DNA of 36,110 nt, taken from positions 1 to 36,110 of the forward strand of contig CAJIYR010000013.1 of NCBI GenBank assembly GCA_905181735.1, given 5' to 3'. Both the position numbers and the translations under genes were made by a program. This document shows positions 7,350 to 16,611 of this stretch, piece after piece. The notes beneath the pieces were generated by a model. That model saw nothing but the letters and a program-made list of their open reading frames with translations. It ran no database searches and was not told where the DNA came from. This DNA is from an uncultured Hyphomicrobiales bacterium (GTDB taxonomy: Bacteria > Pseudomonadota > Alphaproteobacteria > Rhizobiales > TMED25). Positions within the stretch are counted from its first letter, which is position 1. Every line of letters begins with the position of its first letter.

Positions 7350-7952
7350 CTATCCTTTTTCGATTAACCTTAAAAAACGGTCTCTTAAATTTTCGTTGGT
7401 TTCGAATTCGCCTATAAATCTAGTTGTAATTGTTGATACGCCTTCTTTTTTTACCCCCCTTAACGACATACACGTATGTTCTGCATCTATTACTATTGCA
7501 ATCCCTTTGGGTTTAAGAGATTTTTGCATAGCGTTTGCGATTTGAGCAGTCATCGTTTCTTGGGTTTGTAATCGGTGGCCATAGATATCAATAAGCCTTG
7601 CCAACTTAGAAATACCAACAATTTTTTCTGATGGAAGGTAAGCTATATGAGCTTTTCCTACAAAAGGGCAGATGTGGTGTTCACAAAAAGAATTGAATGA
7701 AATATTTTTTAGCAATACAATGTCGTCATAGCCACCTACATCAGAAAATGTTTTTGACAAAACATCCTCACCATTTTCATTGTAACCTTTGAAAAACTCT
7801 CCATAAGCTTTTATAAATCTTTTAGGAGTTTCAAGAAGACCTTCTCTGTTGGGATTTTCTCCTATCCACGATAATATTGTTCTAACAGCTTCCTCAGCTT
7901 CTTCTTTTGAGGGTCTTGTCTCTAAATTTTCTATTTTTGATATTTTGTTCAT
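7350..7952 (-). CDS. folE: GTP cyclohydrolase I
   Basis: FolE converts GTP to 7,8-dihydroneopterin triphosphate, the entry to folate (and queuosine precursor) synthesis. The 200-residue protein carries zinc ligands C90 and H93 (FCEHHICPF) and C161 (AEHTCMSLRGV), the same spacing as C110, H113 and C181 of E. coli FolE. The substrate loop KLARLIDIYGHRLQTQE (116-132) is intact. It is first in the folE-hisI unit; the upstream intergenic region is AT-rich and divergent to the NifU-like gene. Confidence 0.96.
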   Translation of the reverse strand: MNKISKIENLETRPSKEEAEEAVRTILSWIGENPNREGLLETPKRFIKAYGEFFKGYNENGEDVLSKTFSDVGGYDDIVLLKNISFNSFCEHHICPFVGKAHIAYLPSEKIVGISKLARLIDIYGHRLQTQETMTAQIANAMQKSLKPKGIAIVIDAEHTCMSLRGVKKEGVSTITTRFIGEFETNENLRDRFLRLIEKG

Positions 7953-8066
7953 ATTTAGGAGGCCTTATTGTATGTATAAATTGGTAATTTTTCTAATTTA
8001 ATATTTTTATAATCTATTAATATTGATAAATAATAATAACGTATATATATGATAATTAAGTAAACT

Positions 8067-8115
8067 AAATATTTATTTATAATAACAAATATTTATTTAT
8101 AATAACAAATATTTA
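8067..8115. repeat. 20-bp tandem repeat, 2.4 copies, in the folE / NifU-like intergenic region
   Basis: The 20-base unit (AAATATTTATTTATAATAAC) occurs exactly at 8067-8086 and 8087-8106 and is followed by nine bases of a third copy. It lies in the 247-base divergent region between folE and the NifU-like gene. It may be slippage or a phased AT-tract that affects the promoters. Confidence 0.8.
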
Positions 8116-8199
8116 GATATAGTATACGATATATGTATATATTTGTTTTAGTACAAGTATAAAAGATAATTTTAATTTATTTATTGTAAATAAAAATAC

Positions 8200-8634
8200 A
8201 TGAGTTCTAAGATGCTAGATGATATTTATAGTAATAAGATTGTGGAGCTAGCTGCAGACATCCCTTTAATAGGGAAGCTTCAGAATGCTGATTCTAGCGC
8301 TACTGCTGTTAGCAGGTTATGTGGGTCAAAGGTTACTGTATTCATAAAAGTTGAAGGCAATAAAGTTATTGATTTTTCCCATGATGTTAAGGCTTGTGCT
8401 CTTGGTCAGGCTTCATCTTCTGTTATGGCAAGAAATGTTATTGGTTCATCTTTTGATGAGTTAAAAGAATTAGCCAATGTGATGAGAAAAATGTTAAAAG
8501 AGAATGGGGCCCCTCCTAGCGGAAAATGGTCTGAGTTATCAATTTTAGAGCCTGTTAAGGATTTTAAATCAAGACATGCCTCCACGCTATTAACATTTGA
8601 TGCAGTTAATGATGCAATTGAAAAAATAAAATAA
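8200..8634 (+). CDS. NifU/IscU-like iron-sulfur cluster scaffold protein
   Basis: The 144-residue protein belongs to the IscU/NifU N-terminal fold, which assembles Fe-S clusters for transfer to apoproteins. Conserved cysteines C41 (RLCGSK) and C66 (KACALGQASSS) are present. The third scaffold cysteine of classical IscU is absent; the corresponding C-terminal part reads VKDFKSRHAST, as in the alphaproteobacterial family next to yidD. An alternative start at 8212 (MLDDIYSNK) agrees better with homolog starts as I recall them, with GAG seven bases upstream; no Shine-Dalgarno precedes 8200. It heads the run with yidD and thrS. Confidence 0.88.
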   Translation: MSSKMLDDIYSNKIVELAADIPLIGKLQNADSSATAVSRLCGSKVTVFIKVEGNKVIDFSHDVKACALGQASSSVMARNVIGSSFDELKELANVMRKMLKENGAPPSGKWSELSILEPVKDFKSRHASTLLTFDAVNDAIEKIK

Positions 8635-8672
8635 TCAACTAAAATTTTATTATAAGCGTGTGCAGAATAGAA

Positions 8673-8975
8673 ATGATTAGAAAAGTATTTATAGCTCCAT
8701 TTGTGTTTTTAATTAGACTGTATCAATTTACCTTTTCATTTTTCTTAGGTCATCATTGTCGATATTTGCCAACATGTTCTCATTATACCATAGAATCCCT
8801 TAAATTACATGGTTTGTGGGTAGGTTCGTGGGTCTCTCTCTCAAGGTTACTTAGGTGTGGTCCATGGGGAGGGTCTGGTTACGATCCTGTTCCGTTAGAT
8901 TTTGGTAAAAATGCCGTATGGTACAAGCCTTGGATATATTGTAATTGGAAAAAAATAAAAGATTTAAAAAATTAA
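8673..8975 (+). CDS. yidD: Membrane protein insertion efficiency factor
   Basis: YidD is a small inner-membrane-associated protein that aids YidC-dependent insertion. The ~100-residue protein has the family signature: an amphipathic N-terminus, then [15 protein letters not shown] and [15 protein letters not shown], including the conserved cysteines. I prefer the ATG at 8673; an in-frame GTG at 8658 would add five residues, and neither has a good Shine-Dalgarno. It follows the NifU-like gene after 38 bases and precedes thrS, as in many alphaproteobacteria. Confidence 0.93.
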   Translation: MIRKVFIAPFVFLIRLYQFTFSFFLGHHCRYLPTCSHYTIESLKLHGLWVGSWVSLSRLLRCGPWGGSGYDPVPLDFGKNAVWYKPWIYCNWKKIKDLKN

Positions 8976-9068
8976 TTGATTTAATTGAAAAGTTAAATAT
9001 TAATGTTACTAGAATGGTGATAATAAATACTTACCTGTATTGTGAACAGTGACTGAGTGGAGATAAAT

Positions 9069-10997
9069 ATGTATAATTATATTTTACCTGATGGTAATAA
9101 AAAACAGTATCCTAAATTAATTGATGGACTTACTTTTGCTAAGGATATATCGAATTCTTTGGCAAAAAAAGCTGTTGCCATAAAGGTTAATGGTAATTTA
9201 CATGATTTGAGTGATATAATTGAAGATCAATCTGAAGTGGAAATAATTACCCGGGACCATCCGGATTCTTTAGAACTTATTAGACATGATTGCGCTCATA
9301 TTTTAGCAGAAGCTGTTCAGGAGTTGTTTCCCGATACCCAAGTAACTATAGGCCCTGTAATTGAAAATGGGTTTTATTATGATTTCGCAAGAGAAGAATC
9401 ATTCAAATTAGATGATTTTGATCGGATAGAGAAAAAAATGCACGAAATCATCTCACGGAACATGCCATTTGAGAAGAAGGAAGTCTCATATGAAGAGGCT
9501 TATGATATGTTCAGTAAAAAAAATGAGGGGTACAAATTAGAACTTCTAGAAGCAATTCCAAAAAATGAAAAAATTAAACTCTATTCACAAGGGGAATGGT
9601 TAGATTTATGCAGAGGACCTCATATGGCCTCGACCGGGTTTGTCGGAAAAGCATTTAAATTAATGAAAATCGCAGGCGCTTATTGGAGAGGCGACTCAAA
9701 TAATGTTATGTTGCAAAGAATATACGGAACAGCTTTTGCTTCGGAAAAAGATTTAAATAATCATCTTAATATGTTGGAAGAAGCAGAGAAACGTGATCAT
9801 CGGAAATTAGGTAGAGAAATGGACTTGTTTCATTTCCAAGAAGAGGGGCCTGGATCTGTTTTTTGGCATAAAAAAGGTTGGGCATTATTCTCAGAATTAG
9901 TTGGTTATATGAGAAGAAGGAGTCATCGAGCGGGTTATATGGAAGTAAATACACCTGATATGCTAGATAGGTCATTGTGGGAAGCTTCTGGTCATTGGGA
10001 AAAATTTGGTGAAAACATGTTCACAAGTGAAACGCCTGATGCAAAAATTTATGCTTTAAAGCCAATGAATTGTCCTGGCCATGTTCAAATATTCAAAAAT
10101 GGCCTTAAAAGTTACAAGGAGCTACCTATTAAATATGGTGAATTTGGGAAGGTGCATCGTTATGAGCCATCAGGAGCTCTCCATGGATTAATGAGAGTTA
10201 GACATTTTACTCAAGATGACGGGCATGTATTTATAACAGAAGACCAGATAACTGAAGAGTGCGTTAAAATTCATGAACTTATTTTATCAATCTATAAAGA
10301 TTTTGGTTTTAGTAATATAGTTGTTAAATTCTCAGATAGACCAGAAAAGAGGGTTGGTGAAGACGCAGTGTGGGATAAGGCTGAGGAAGCACTTAAAAAT
10401 GCAGTTATATCTACGAACCAAGAATTTGAGCTTAATCCAGGAGAGGGTGCGTTCTACGGCCCGAAACTTGAATATGTTCTTAGAGATGCAATAGGAAGAG
10501 ATTGGCAATGCGGAACCTTGCAGGTTGATTTAAATTTACCTGGTAGATTAGGTTCTTTTTACATTGGCAAAGACGGTGAAAAACATGTTCCTGTAATGTT
10601 GCATAGAGCTATCTTTGGTTCACTGGAAAGGTTTACAGGAATTCTAATAGAGCATTATTCAGGAAAACTTCCTTTATGGTTAGCTCCTTTGCAGGTTGTT
10701 ATTGCTACAATAAGTTCGAATGCAGATGATTACGCAGAAGATGTAAAAAAATACTGTGATAACAATGGTATAAGAGTAACTTTTGATAATAGAAATGAAA
10801 AGATAAATTACAAAATACGCGAACATAGCCATGCAAAAGTACCAATTATGTTTATAATTGGCGATAATGAAGTTGCTAATAATACAGTTACAATTCGTAG
10901 GTTAGGTGATAATGAGCAGAAAGAGTTGCCGTTTGAATTGGCTGTAAATTATCTTAAAAAAGAATGCCAGCCTCCGGACATTGATAATTTAAGTTAG
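9069..10997 (+). CDS. thrS: Threonyl-tRNA synthetase
   Basis: ThrRS charges tRNA-Thr and edits mischarged serine. From the ATG at 9069 the protein has 642 residues, the same length as E. coli ThrRS. GGAG at 9059-9062 is six bases before this ATG, which excludes the in-frame GTG at 9057. Domains in order: TGS (about 1-60), editing domain with HDCAH (H73 and H77), catalytic core with zinc ligands C335 (MNCPGH), H386 (DDGH) and a C-terminal histidine in the [17 protein letters not shown] region, then the anticodon-binding domain. The 3' end overlaps the convergent nadK by nine bases. No T-box or leader was seen. Confidence 0.97.
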   Translation: MYNYILPDGNKKQYPKLIDGLTFAKDISNSLAKKAVAIKVNGNLHDLSDIIEDQSEVEIITRDHPDSLELIRHDCAHILAEAVQELFPDTQVTIGPVIENGFYYDFAREESFKLDDFDRIEKKMHEIISRNMPFEKKEVSYEEAYDMFSKKNEGYKLELLEAIPKNEKIKLYSQGEWLDLCRGPHMASTGFVGKAFKLMKIAGAYWRGDSNNVMLQRIYGTAFASEKDLNNHLNMLEEAEKRDHRKLGREMDLFHFQEEGPGSVFWHKKGWALFSELVGYMRRRSHRAGYMEVNTPDMLDRSLWEASGHWEKFGENMFTSETPDAKIYALKPMNCPGHVQIFKNGLKSYKELPIKYGEFGKVHRYEPSGALHGLMRVRHFTQDDGHVFITEDQITEECVKIHELILSIYKDFGFSNIVVKFSDRPEKRVGEDAVWDKAEEALKNAVISTNQEFELNPGEGAFYGPKLEYVLRDAIGRDWQCGTLQVDLNLPGRLGSFYIGKDGEKHVPVMLHRAIFGSLERFTGILIEHYSGKLPLWLAPLQVVIATISSNADDYAEDVKKYCDNNGIRVTFDNRNEKINYKIREHSHAKVPIMFIIGDNEVANNTVTIRRLGDNEQKELPFELAVNYLKKECQPPDIDNLS

Positions 10998-11756
10998 GAA
11001 TTGCTCCCTTATTATTCTCTCATCCAAGCTATAATCGGGATCAAACATCAATCTTATTTCTTTGTCTTTTTCAATCGTAATCTTTATTCTTTTAGCTTGC
11101 TTGATTTCTCTGCTGTCAGCAGTAGCACTCACATACCTGTGTTTGTGGTCTATTACTTCAATATCAATTTCAGAGTTTATATTCAATAAAGCACCCTTCC
11201 ACCGTCTTGGTCTAAAAGCATTTATTGGCATTAATGATAATAATTTCGCATTTATTGGTAGTATCGGTCCATTGGCTGACAAGTTATAAGCAGTACTCCC
11301 AGCCGGAGTGGCGACCATAATACCATCACAAATTAGTTCTTTTAATCTCAATTTTCCGTCAACAGAAATTTTTAATTTTGCTGCTTGATAGGATGTTCTA
11401 AAAAGTGATACTTCATTAATTGCTAATTCCTCGTAGGTATTGTTTTTGCTATCGGTAACTTTCATTTTTAAGAGGTTAACCTTTACTATTTCAGCTTTTG
11501 ATATTCTCTCGTTTAGATTTTTTTTGTTAAATTCATTCATTAAGAATCCAATTGATCCTAGGTTCATTCCATAAATTGGTTTGTTGGAATCGATGTATTG
11601 ATGAAGCGTTTGTAGCATTAAGCCGTCTCCACCAAGTGCAATAATAATATCCGCATCTTCAGGTAATTCTGACCCATAGATACTTTCAAGCTCTTTTTTT
11701 GCTTTTAGAGCTTGCTTTGTTGCGCCTGCTACAAATGATATTTTTTTATATTTCAT
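10989..11756 (-). CDS. nadK: NAD kinase
   Basis: NadK phosphorylates NAD to NADP with ATP or polyphosphate. The 255-residue protein carries the GGDG motif (42-45), the [13 protein letters not shown] segment (62-74) and the NAD-binding region [21 protein letters not shown]. Its length fits the short alphaproteobacterial form. It converges on thrS with a 9-base overlap (10989-10997), so there is no space for a terminator between them. Upstream lies a divergent region with a long inverted repeat. Confidence 0.95.
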   Translation of the reverse strand: MKYKKISFVAGATKQALKAKKELESIYGSELPEDADIIIALGGDGLMLQTLHQYIDSNKPIYGMNLGSIGFLMNEFNKKNLNERISKAEIVKVNLLKMKVTDSKNNTYEELAINEVSLFRTSYQAAKLKISVDGKLRLKELICDGIMVATPAGSTAYNLSANGPILPINAKLLSLMPINAFRPRRWKGALLNINSEIDIEVIDHKHRYVSATADSREIKQAKRIKITIEKDKEIRLMFDPDYSLDERIIREQFLT

Positions 11757-11783
11757 TTTCTTTTCTTTTTAGAAATATGCAGT

Positions 11784-11822
11784 TAACTATATAATTAACG
11801 TATTATATTTATTATATAGTTA
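11784..11822. promoter_or_regulatory. 12-bp perfect inverted repeat between nadK and a Gfo/Idh/MocA gene
   Basis: Arms TAACTATATAAT (11784-11795) and ATTATATAGTTA (11811-11822) are separated by 15 bases. The element is in the 134-base divergent region, upstream of both genes, so it could be an operator. AT-rich sequence makes chance dyads more likely; no regulator is encoded nearby. Confidence 0.35.
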
Positions 11823-11890
11823 TTATTTATATAACATATATATTTGAAAATATTGATAATTTTAATCGTTTTTTTAGAAAAAAAATATAA

Positions 11891-12895
11891 ATGACAATAA
11901 AAGTTGGAATTATTGGCTGTGGCAGGCAGGCGCCAAAACATATCTCTGGATACCAAGCTTATGGGAATGTTGAGCTTATTGTATCTGATATTGCGAATGA
12001 TAGCGCTTTGGCATTATCCAGAAAATTTTCAACACGAGTTATGTCTTTAGATGAAATTATAAATGATCCTGAGATAAAGGTAGTTTCTGTATGTACTCCT
12101 GTTAAGACGCACGATGAGATAATCAGCAGATTAGTTGAAAATAAAAAACATTTTATTTGTGAAAAGCCCCTATCTACATCTAAATCCAATCTAAATGCAA
12201 TAAATGCAAAAATAGAAATAAATAATTTAGTCGGAATGGCTGGTTATATATATAGGTTTGCTTCAGCATTTACGCTTGGTAAAAATTTTATTGATAAAGT
12301 TAAATCTTCTGAAAATTCTGAAAATAATATTTCTGAATCAATAGACAGAGCCTATTTTAGGATAGGTGGACCTGGTTCTCATGCTGTATGGCAACATAAA
12401 AAAGATGACCAGGGTGGCGCTATTAATGAGATGTTAGTGCATATGTTAGATTTGATGATCTGGTATTTTGGAAATATCACCGACATCTATGAAGTAAAAA
12501 AACGAATCCATTACCCAACTAGAATAGTTAATGGGCAAACTATAAATGCTGATGTGGAAGATTATGTTTTAATAAGAGTTAAAACGGAGAAATCGGTAGA
12601 TGTTACGATAGAAGCTGATCTTATGTCTTCATCCTTTACTCAATATGCTCATTTTTCAGGAAAAAAAGCATCATACACTGGTTCTATTCAACCAACCATC
12701 CCAACATGTTTGCATCTTAAGGGTGATAAACTAGATAGCCCTTCGGTCCATATGCACGGGTATAAAAATCTCTACGTTGACCAAATAAAATATTTCTTGG
12801 ACTGCGTTTTAAAATCTAACAAACATGATAAATGCACGTTAGAAGATTCGATTAATATATTAAATTCAATACAACGAATACAAAACTTTAATTGA
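11891..12895 (+). CDS. Gfo/Idh/MocA family NAD(P)-dependent oxidoreductase
   Basis: The 334-residue protein has the N-terminal Rossmann motif VGIIGCGRQA (5-14) and the family's EKP motif in HFICEKPLS, whose lysine is the usual catalytic residue. The C-terminal beta-sheet domain includes GGAINEMLVHMLDLM, resembling the GGxxxDxxxHxxD region. The family oxidises or reduces sugars, inositols or hydroxy acids. The substrate is unknown. No Shine-Dalgarno is visible before the ATG. The 3' end overlaps the convergent amidohydrolase by eight bases. It opens the 19-kb block of catabolic enzymes. Confidence 0.85.
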   Translation: MTIKVGIIGCGRQAPKHISGYQAYGNVELIVSDIANDSALALSRKFSTRVMSLDEIINDPEIKVVSVCTPVKTHDEIISRLVENKKHFICEKPLSTSKSNLNAINAKIEINNLVGMAGYIYRFASAFTLGKNFIDKVKSSENSENNISESIDRAYFRIGGPGSHAVWQHKKDDQGGAINEMLVHMLDLMIWYFGNITDIYEVKKRIHYPTRIVNGQTINADVEDYVLIRVKTEKSVDVTIEADLMSSSFTQYAHFSGKKASYTGSIQPTIPTCLHLKGDKLDSPSVHMHGYKNLYVDQIKYFLDCVLKSNKHDKCTLEDSINILNSIQRIQNFN

Positions 12896-13883
12896 TTAAT
12901 ATCTTGGATGCTGTATTTCCTGCAATCATATCAATCTGGTCTTGCCCTAAGCCTTCTATAGAATTTAGCCACTTTATTGGATTTTTTACCGCCATATCAG
13001 CTGGGAAATCAGTGCCAAGTAGCAATCTTTCTATGCCAACAATATCAATAACTTGTTTTAGACCGGAATCTGAATGTGTTATGGTGTCGTAATAGAAAGA
13101 TTTTAAGTAGTCGGAAGGAGGTCTTTTTAGGTTTTCCCTAGCTTCAGATCTTTCATTGTACCCATGATCAAATCTTCCGATAGCAAAAGGAAGGTATCCA
13201 CCAGCATGGCTTAAGCAAATTTTAAGTTTAGGTAATCTTTCCATTGCACCTGAGAATATTAGAGATGCTGCGGCAACAGTTGTTTCCATCGGGTTGGCAA
13301 TAAGATTAGTAAGATGGAAATTTGGCATTATATTATTTGCACGTGTAGAAAATGGATGCAAAAGTATAAACGCACCAAGCTCTTCTGCTTTTTGTAAAAT
13401 GGAAAATAGATATGGAGTATTCCAGTTTTGCCCATCAACATGTGACCCAACAATAAATCCTGATAATTTTAATTCTTTCACAGACCTTTCAAGTTCATTA
13501 ATAGAGGCTTCTGCATCCTGCAAGGGAAGCGTTGCGAGACCTTTGAAACGATCTGGTCTTTTCGCTATAGCATTAGCTATTTCATCGTTTACAGATTGTG
13601 TAGCTTTGATGGCGACATCAAGAGGTTCGCAATCTCTGAACAATTGAGGGTTAAGAGAAAGTACCTGGACATCAATTTCTGCATCATCCATTAGAGGAAT
13701 TCTCTCTTTATAATCCAACCAATATTCAGGGGTGCTCATGGCATTTTTTCTTTTTCCAGTTAGCAGGAGTGTTCTACCTTCAGTTGTCCTTTCAATGCTT
13801 GTTCCAAACCATTTTTCATTATTATTATAAGCATCTGATACAGATCTTGGAAGTATGTGTGCGTGTATATCAATTTTTTTCAA
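12888..13883 (-). CDS. ACMSD-type amidohydrolase (metal-dependent decarboxylase family)
   Basis: The 331-residue TIM-barrel protein has H7 and H9 (DIHAHI), H176 (LLHPF), H226 (CLSHAGG) and D292 (GTDFP). This matches the metal ligand and catalytic spacing of 2-amino-3-carboxymuconate-6-semialdehyde decarboxylase (H9, H11, H177, H228, D294). Relatives decarboxylate gamma-resorcylate, 5-carboxyvanillate or 2,3-dihydroxybenzoate, others hydrolyse. A decarboxylase acting on an aromatic-derived acid is the best guess. It is 15 bases downstream of the second Gfo/Idh/MocA gene on the same strand, so the two are probably cotranscribed. Confidence 0.85.
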   Translation of the reverse strand: MKKIDIHAHILPRSVSDAYNNNEKWFGTSIERTTEGRTLLLTGKRKNAMSTPEYWLDYKERIPLMDDAEIDVQVLSLNPQLFRDCEPLDVAIKATQSVNDEIANAIAKRPDRFKGLATLPLQDAEASINELERSVKELKLSGFIVGSHVDGQNWNTPYLFSILQKAEELGAFILLHPFSTRANNIMPNFHLTNLIANPMETTVAAASLIFSGAMERLPKLKICLSHAGGYLPFAIGRFDHGYNERSEARENLKRPPSDYLKSFYYDTITHSDSGLKQVIDIVGIERLLLGTDFPADMAVKNPIKWLNSIEGLGQDQIDMIAGNTASKILIN

Positions 13884-13898
13884 TTTCTAACTCCATAT

Positions 13899-14981
13899 TT
13901 ATTTGATTAAGTTTATTATTTTTTTTGTTTTCGCAGCTTCCTCAATCGCAAGTGTTACTTCAAGGTTTTTTCTAGCCTGGATGGCTGTTGTGTTTGGGCA
14001 ATCAATGCCGGTTGATAGAAAGTCTAACCAAGACCTTGTTTCCTCTCCGAATGGCCCCCAATATTTTCCTAATGCCCAGTTTCCAGATGCATTGCTTGTT
14101 AAAAAAGCCATTTCTGTATCCTGCCCTACATAAGCGTGGTGCATTCCATCCTCAGAAAAACCTATATGTTCTTTTCTGTCATCATCAAAAAAAAGAACTC
14201 CTTTTTCACCGATTAATTCAGCTCTTATTAATCTACCGTGTGAAGGATAATTAGATGGCAAGCAATATCCAAGACTAAGGTTTACAATAGTTCCATCTGA
14301 ATAAGTTATAATTGCTGATGTAATTTCATCCGCATCGTGGCCAAGTTTTCTGTATATAGTCCCATGGCTTCTTGCTATGACTTCAATAGGATAATTTCCT
14401 TCTAGATACCAGCCAAATAAATCTACCAAATATGTTAGTGCATCTTGTATAAAAGAGGCTTCTTTTGATCTTTTTATAATTTCAAGACCAGTAGCTTTGC
14501 TATTGTAAAATCTTCCGGTACAGGAAATAATATTCCCAATTTTATCTTCTAATATTTGCTGTTTTCCAATTAAATAATGTCTATTAAATCTTAATGTATA
14601 GCCAACATGTAAGGTAGTGCCACCTTTTATAGCGGCATTTATCATTCTGTCTGCATCTTTTAAGGTTAAAGCTATTGGTTTTTCTACTAATACCGGTTTT
14701 CCTAACTCTAAAGCTCTAACAGCAGGTTCGCAATGTTCCGGTTCACTTGTTGACACGATAACAGCATGAACATTATCGTTTTCAACTATATCCATATTAT
14801 TTGTTGAAATTTTATCTGCTTTTATATCTAAACCTAAATTTTCTGCGTTCTTCGATACTCTGTCGGATATTGCAATATAATCAACTGCTGGATGGCTTGT
14901 AGATATAGAAGATCTCAATCTTCCCATTCTGCCACAGCCAACTACACCAATACCTATATTTTTATGGTTTATATTTTTCAT
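13899..14981 (-). CDS. Gfo/Idh/MocA family oxidoreductase (second copy)
   Basis: From the ATG at 14981 this encodes 360 residues; a TTG at 14996 in frame would add five. The Rossmann motif is IGVVGCGRMGR near the N-terminus and the EKP motif is in GKPVLVEKPIALTL. The segment FIQDALTYLVDLFGWYL corresponds to the dehydrogenase active-site helix, but the usual histidine of the HxxD pattern is not obvious, which may matter for activity. The family resembles myo-inositol and glucose-fructose oxidoreductases. It starts a two-gene unit with the ACMSD-type amidohydrolase. Substrate unknown. Confidence 0.83.
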   Translation of the reverse strand: MKNINHKNIGIGVVGCGRMGRLRSSISTSHPAVDYIAISDRVSKNAENLGLDIKADKISTNNMDIVENDNVHAVIVSTSEPEHCEPAVRALELGKPVLVEKPIALTLKDADRMINAAIKGGTTLHVGYTLRFNRHYLIGKQQILEDKIGNIISCTGRFYNSKATGLEIIKRSKEASFIQDALTYLVDLFGWYLEGNYPIEVIARSHGTIYRKLGHDADEITSAIITYSDGTIVNLSLGYCLPSNYPSHGRLIRAELIGEKGVLFFDDDRKEHIGFSEDGMHHAYVGQDTEMAFLTSNASGNWALGKYWGPFGEETRSWLDFLSTGIDCPNTTAIQARKNLEVTLAIEEAAKTKKIINLIK

Positions 14982-15107
14982 TATACGCAATCTCAATAAT
15001 TAATGGATTAACTATATTATGCTATTAATAAAAATTAAAGAAAAATGTGAAACTCTAGTATTCTGATGTTTAAGAAAAACTATTAATTATAAATTAGGGA
15101 GAAAAAA

Positions 15108-15518
15108 ATGATTTCAGATGAAAGCTATAAAAAGGGTTTAAAAAAAATGAAAGAAATGGGCAGAGAAGATACGATGCTCAATCAACGCAAAATCTCTGAA
15201 GATATGTATAGAATGTCTGTGGGTGCCTTGTTTGGAGATGTTTGGGATAGACCTCACTTAACGTTACGTGAAAGACAATTAATAACACTTGCAGCTAATA
15301 TAGCTTTGTCAAGGCCGCATGGCTCACATACTCACTATAGAAGTTCTCATCATATCGGGATAACACACGAAGAGATTTGTGAAGTAATGATGCATGTTGG
15401 CATGTATGGTGGTTGGCCTTGTATTGCCCATGCAACCGAACAATATTTAGAAGTTTTAAAAGAGCGAGGTGATCCTATGGCTGATGCAAAACCTAAAAGA
15501 GATCCGATAGAGGAGTAA
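15108..15518 (+). CDS. Carboxymuconolactone decarboxylase (CMD) family protein
   Basis: The 136-residue protein shows the CMD fold: LTLRERQLITLAANIAL (51-67), then HGSHTHYRSSHHIGITHEEICEVMMHVGMYGGWP (71-104). It lacks the CxxC pair of AhpD-type peroxidase relatives, so it resembles the PcaC group, which removes CO2 from gamma-carboxymuconolactone in protocatechuate degradation. No other pca gene is visible, so the substrate is open. A strong GGGAG lies about seven bases upstream of the ATG. It is transcribed alone, divergent from the second Gfo/Idh/MocA gene. Confidence 0.82.
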   Translation: MISDESYKKGLKKMKEMGREDTMLNQRKISEDMYRMSVGALFGDVWDRPHLTLRERQLITLAANIALSRPHGSHTHYRSSHHIGITHEEICEVMMHVGMYGGWPCIAHATEQYLEVLKERGDPMADAKPKRDPIEE

Positions 15519-15521
15519 TTA

Positions 15522-15543
15522 AACTTTTAAAATTTTAAAAGTT
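15522..15543. terminator. 22-bp perfect palindrome between convergent genes
   Basis: Arms AACTTTTAAAA (15522-15532) and TTTTAAAAGTT (15533-15543) are exact reverse complements with no spacer. The element follows the CMD stop by three bases and contains the stop codon of the convergent gene. On either strand it can fold into a hairpin of about seven to nine pairs. It is probably a bidirectional terminator, though AT-only stems are weak. Confidence 0.45.
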
Positions 15544-16608
15544 ATCTGGTGGGGTTATGTCTGCTTCTCTTAGAACTATATCTATATTACCTCTTGAGGG
15601 AACGGCTTCACCAGAATCGATTTTTAAAATCATGTTAACTGTTGCTTTAGTTGCTGGGACATCTAGGCCAACTTCTTTTGCTTTTTGAAGCACATGTCCG
15701 TTCATAAATCTAATTTCTGTTGCTCTTCCTTTGATAACATCCTGTGCCATTGAAGGTCGCCTGTTCGGTCCTTGACTTCTTCTTGCTATCATTTCATCTA
15801 ACTCAAAGTATACATCTTTATCTTTCGCATTACTCCATTTTCTTGCATCTGCCCCACCGAAATTATCGATATTATAGCCTAGCTTGATTCCTGTTATTGA
15901 AGCTTCTTTGGCTAAGTTAATTTGTAAGCATCTGCAAATAGGGTCGGAGGCTAATTCCGCTGTTCCCATATTTGACATTGCAACCACTGGATTTCCCATG
16001 CAATTTTGACCTAACTTCGCCCACCTCTCACCCCATAGGTTATTAGTAACCAGACCGGAATCTATTGGATCTAAAATTTTTATTAATTCCTCTGCCCTAC
16101 TTGTTATCTCTCCATTATGTTCGCCGGCTCTAAATACATCGTGACCTTGGTCTCTCATTCTTGATATCCCTGGTCTACTGACTTTACCTGGTTCGTACAT
16201 TTCGGCAGATATGTTCGACATAACGAGTCCAATTGTTCTTTTTTCTCCAACAGCCTCTGCGATTATTAGATCTGGCCAACAATTTTGAGCTGATACGATA
16301 AAACCATCATCTGAAATATAACTGTCTATAAACTTTGCAGCCCATGACGTGTCGTAAGCTTTCATAGCAATGAAGCCGATATCAAATTTCTTTTCGCGAG
16401 AGAGCTTTTCCGATTCATGGAAATGGATCATTCTAGGAAATGAGGTAATAGTTTCATGTGGGCCAGAGATTTCTAGGCCATCCTTATTAACCTTATTAAC
16501 TTGATCGGCCCAAGGATCAATAATTGTTACATCGTTACCGGTATGCTTGAGCCATCCTCCTAAGTAAGATCCAACAGCGCCCGCACCAAGAAACAATATT
16601 CTTTGCAT
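15535..16608 (-). CDS. Ketopantoate reductase (ApbA/PanE) family protein
   Basis: The 357-residue protein has the N-terminal GAGAVGSYLG motif (8-17), the MKAYDT segment (82-87) and candidate catalytic K198 (ERWAKLGQN), with an asparagine-rich helix following. PanE reduces 2-dehydropantoate with NADPH, but many longer members in catabolic clusters act on other 2-keto acids. At 357 residues it is longer than the ~300 of E. coli PanE. It is the last gene of the four-gene operon that begins with the BKACE gene and lies three bases after its upstream neighbour. A catabolic 2-ketoacid/2-hydroxyacid dehydrogenase role is more likely than pantothenate synthesis. Confidence 0.85.
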   Translation of the reverse strand: MQRILFLGAGAVGSYLGGWLKHTGNDVTIIDPWADQVNKVNKDGLEISGPHETITSFPRMIHFHESEKLSREKKFDIGFIAMKAYDTSWAAKFIDSYISDDGFIVSAQNCWPDLIIAEAVGEKRTIGLVMSNISAEMYEPGKVSRPGISRMRDQGHDVFRAGEHNGEITSRAEELIKILDPIDSGLVTNNLWGERWAKLGQNCMGNPVVAMSNMGTAELASDPICRCLQINLAKEASITGIKLGYNIDNFGGADARKWSNAKDKDVYFELDEMIARRSQGPNRRPSMAQDVIKGRATEIRFMNGHVLQKAKEVGLDVPATKATVNMILKIDSGEAVPSRGNIDIVLREADITPPDNF

Positions 16609-16611
16609 TAA

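Noticed and set aside
8976-9068. T-box or attenuation leader before thrS
   Set aside because: The 93-base gap has no T-box sequence, no specifier hairpin and no threonine-rich leader peptide.
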